From Paracoccus litorisediminis (lineage in GTDB: Bacteria > Pseudomonadota > Alphaproteobacteria > Rhodobacterales > Rhodobacteraceae), in the NCBI RefSeq assembly GCF_009711205.1, contig NZ_WMIG01000004.1, positions 1 through 64,000 of the forward strand: a stretch of DNA of 64,000 nt. The letters are read 5' to 3'. The notes below the pieces were generated by a model that saw only the letters and a list, made by a program, of their open reading frames with translations, did no database searches and had not been told where the DNA came from. A program made the translations under genes and the position numbers. This document shows, piece by piece, positions 62,731 through 64,000 of this stretch. Within the stretch, counting starts at the first letter, position 1, and every line of letters starts with the position of its first letter.

Positions 62731-63306
62731 ATGGCAGAAGATCTGGGCCGCCTGACCTATCTGGTTCTGTTGCTGGTCGCGATCGGAGGCTTTTTGCTGG
62801 TCGAATTGCGTGCTCAGCCCGGCCGCACCCTGCGCCTTGCCGCCGCATGGGGGATGATCTTTCTGGGCGTGATCGCCATTGCCGGCCTGTGGGGAGAGAT
62901 CCGCCAGACCGTCTCGCCCCAAGCGCGCATCCTTGACGGCGACCGGATCGAGGTTCCGCTGGGCGATGACGGGCATTTCCATCTGACGGTCGATGTCAAC
63001 GGCGCGCCGATCCGCTTTGTCATCGACACCGGCGCGACCACCATCGCGCTGGGACAGACCGATGCACGCAAGGCCGGGATCGATCCCGAGGCGCTGGCCT
63101 ATATCGGTGCCGCGCGAACCGCCAATGGCAATGTCCAGACGGCGACAGTGATGCTCGACAGCGTCAGCGTCGGTGACATCCACGACAGCAAGGTGCCCGC
63201 GCTGGTCCTGAAATCCGATCTGGACATGTCGCTGATGGGCATGTCCTACCTGTCGCGCTTCGCCCGCGTCAGCATCGAGGGGAACCTGCTGATCCTTGAA
63301 CGCTAG
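62731..63306 (+). CDS. Retropepsin-like aspartic protease, membrane anchored
   Basis: This 191-residue protein of the TIGR02281 type has two N-terminal membrane helices (about 8-25 and 34-55). A soluble domain follows, with the aspartic protease motif FVIDTGATTIALG and the Ile/Leu-rich LDMSLMGMSYLSRF. Retropepsin-like proteases act as dimers with one Asp per monomer. It starts one base after the marC stop; its target is unknown. Confidence 0.85.
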   Translation: MAEDLGRLTYLVLLLVAIGGFLLVELRAQPGRTLRLAAAWGMIFLGVIAIAGLWGEIRQTVSPQARILDGDRIEVPLGDDGHFHLTVDVNGAPIRFVIDTGATTIALGQTDARKAGIDPEALAYIGAARTANGNVQTATVMLDSVSVGDIHDSKVPALVLKSDLDMSLMGMSYLSRFARVSIEGNLLILER

Positions 63307-63309
63307 CGC

Positions 63310-63759
63310 CTATTGCTTGCGTTCCCAGCGACCATCCGCCTCGGACCAGTATTCGGCCTCGACCCCTCCCGCCTTCAGGTCGCGCCATTGCGCGCGGGCG
63401 CGGTCCAGCGCCTCGGGATCGTTGCCGTCAAAAATGATGCAGACGCGGTCCAACCCGGCGCATTCGAAGGCGGGAACCTCGGCCCCGTCCAGTGCGATCA
63501 CGCAGCGGGCGGCATTGGGTGCCGCCTGCCCCTCGACCGTCAGCAGCACCGGCTGGCGGTCGTCGTGCGGGCCTCCGGCCAGCCCATGGGGCAGGAAGCC
63601 CTCGGCCAGCCAAAGGTTTTCGTCAAGCGCGACCTGCCGCGCACGGTCCCTGCCCCGCAGCTCGACCCGCCAGCCCGCCTGCAGGCTTTTGCCCAGAAGC
63701 ATGGGCAAAAGCTGACCGGGGGCCGAGCGGGTCAGGTGATAGAACAGGGCCGAGCCCAT
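63310..63759 (-). CDS. holC: DNA polymerase III subunit chi
   Basis: This 149-residue subunit links the clamp loader to single-strand binding protein. It starts [32 protein letters not shown], with GFLPHG, ending EAEYWSEADGRWERKQ, all typical of HolC. ATG 63759 shares a base with the stop of the upstream aminopeptidase gene (TGATG). The pepA-holC neighbourhood is common in proteobacteria. Confidence 0.9.
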   Translation of the reverse strand: MGSALFYHLTRSAPGQLLPMLLGKSLQAGWRVELRGRDRARQVALDENLWLAEGFLPHGLAGGPHDDRQPVLLTVEGQAAPNAARCVIALDGAEVPAFECAGLDRVCIIFDGNDPEALDRARAQWRDLKAGGVEAEYWSEADGRWERKQ

Positions 63760-64000
63760 CAGGCTTTGGTCTCGAAACGGTCGCGGACCAACCGGTTCAG
63801 CGTCATCACGCCCCAGCCGGTTGCGCCTTTCGGTGCCAGCGCCGTCGCGCCCGGCGGCAGCGCCACGCCCGCGATGTCCAGATGGATCCACGGCACGTCC
63901 TTGCCGATGAAGCGATGCAGGAACTGCGCCGCGGTGATCGAACCCGCAGGCCGGCCGCCGGTGTTCTTGATGTCGGCCAGACGCGAGTTGATCAGCTCGT
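63759..64000 (-). CDS. pepA: Leucyl aminopeptidase, C-terminal part
   Basis: The window ends inside this minus-strand gene; the last 79 residues are visible. They read [20 protein letters not shown], then [22 protein letters not shown] and [19 protein letters not shown]. The HLDIAG motif and [11 protein letters not shown] are M17 (PepA) hallmarks of the dimetal catalytic domain. The upstream part lies outside the window. Confidence 0.9.
   Translation of the reverse strand, partial: ELINSRLADIKNTGGRPAGSITAAQFLHRFIGKDVPWIHLDIAGVALPPGATALAPKGATGWGVMTLNRLVRDRFETKA

Overview
This 64 kb window is high-GC chromosomal DNA from an alphaproteobacterium, most likely a Paracoccus or close relative in the Rhodobacterales. 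The support is the dense ATGA-linked operons, the gene sets (glcDEF, tatABC, dnaX-ybaB-recR, leucine catabolism), and the small intergenic repeats of the TTTC..AAATA(C/T)CCC type followed by GGGGG/CCCCC hairpins. Almost every gene is ordinary core metabolism or housekeeping. I see no prophage, CRISPR array, complete insertion sequence, defence island or secondary-metabolite cluster.

Layout. 1-6.9 kb: the 3' end of groEL, two overlapping Lrp/AsnC regulators divergent from ilvC, a MarR-GNAT fusion with a double operator, and dnaE. 7-11.6 kb: a four-gene nucleoside-type ABC importer. 11.6-18.6 kb: dps, acpP-fabG-fabD, an orphan EnvZ-like kinase, a metallo-beta-lactamase-fold hydrolase, two identical tRNA-Asn genes and an MscS channel. 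18.6-26.5 kb: an alpha/beta-hydrolase-like protein, a gene-poor 0.6 kb gap, uup, a serine hydrolase, dnaX-ybaB-recR and hsp20. 26.6-32.3 kb: glcDEF, a DUF599 membrane protein and an MFS transporter. 32.4-40.8 kb: one nine-gene leucine/isovalerate operon read leftward (ivd, LprI-like, mccB, ASCH, macrodomain, mccA, GST, mvaB, liuC). 40.9-48.8 kb: a histidine phosphatase, hemC/hemE, a DMT exporter, lysE/lrp, a RecD-like helicase, EcsC and GNAT genes. 49-57.7 kb: flavin reductase-apt-ispH, twin DUF1330 genes, GST-rnhA-TRIC channel, VOC, truncated haemoglobin and ileS. 57.8-64 kb: a glycosyltransferase-like protein, tatABC with a DUF815 ATPase, marC, a retropepsin-like protease, holC and the 3' end of pepA.

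How genes work together. The leucine operon converts isovaleryl-CoA through methylcrotonyl-, methylglutaconyl- and HMG-CoA to acetyl-CoA and acetoacetate. It carries a promoter with a palindromic operator over its predicted start site. Its two extra genes (macrodomain and ASCH) are the most thought-provoking feature of the window: they may deal with O-acyl-ADP-ribose made when a sirtuin strips leucine-derived acyl groups from proteins. Other regulatory signals I can read directly are the paired MarR-type palindromes, a motif shared by two Lrp-associated promoters, two mutually exclusive hairpins in the ileS leader, a heat-shock-like promoter before hsp20, and several long inverted repeats. All product names come from recognising protein motifs by eye; no database search was run.
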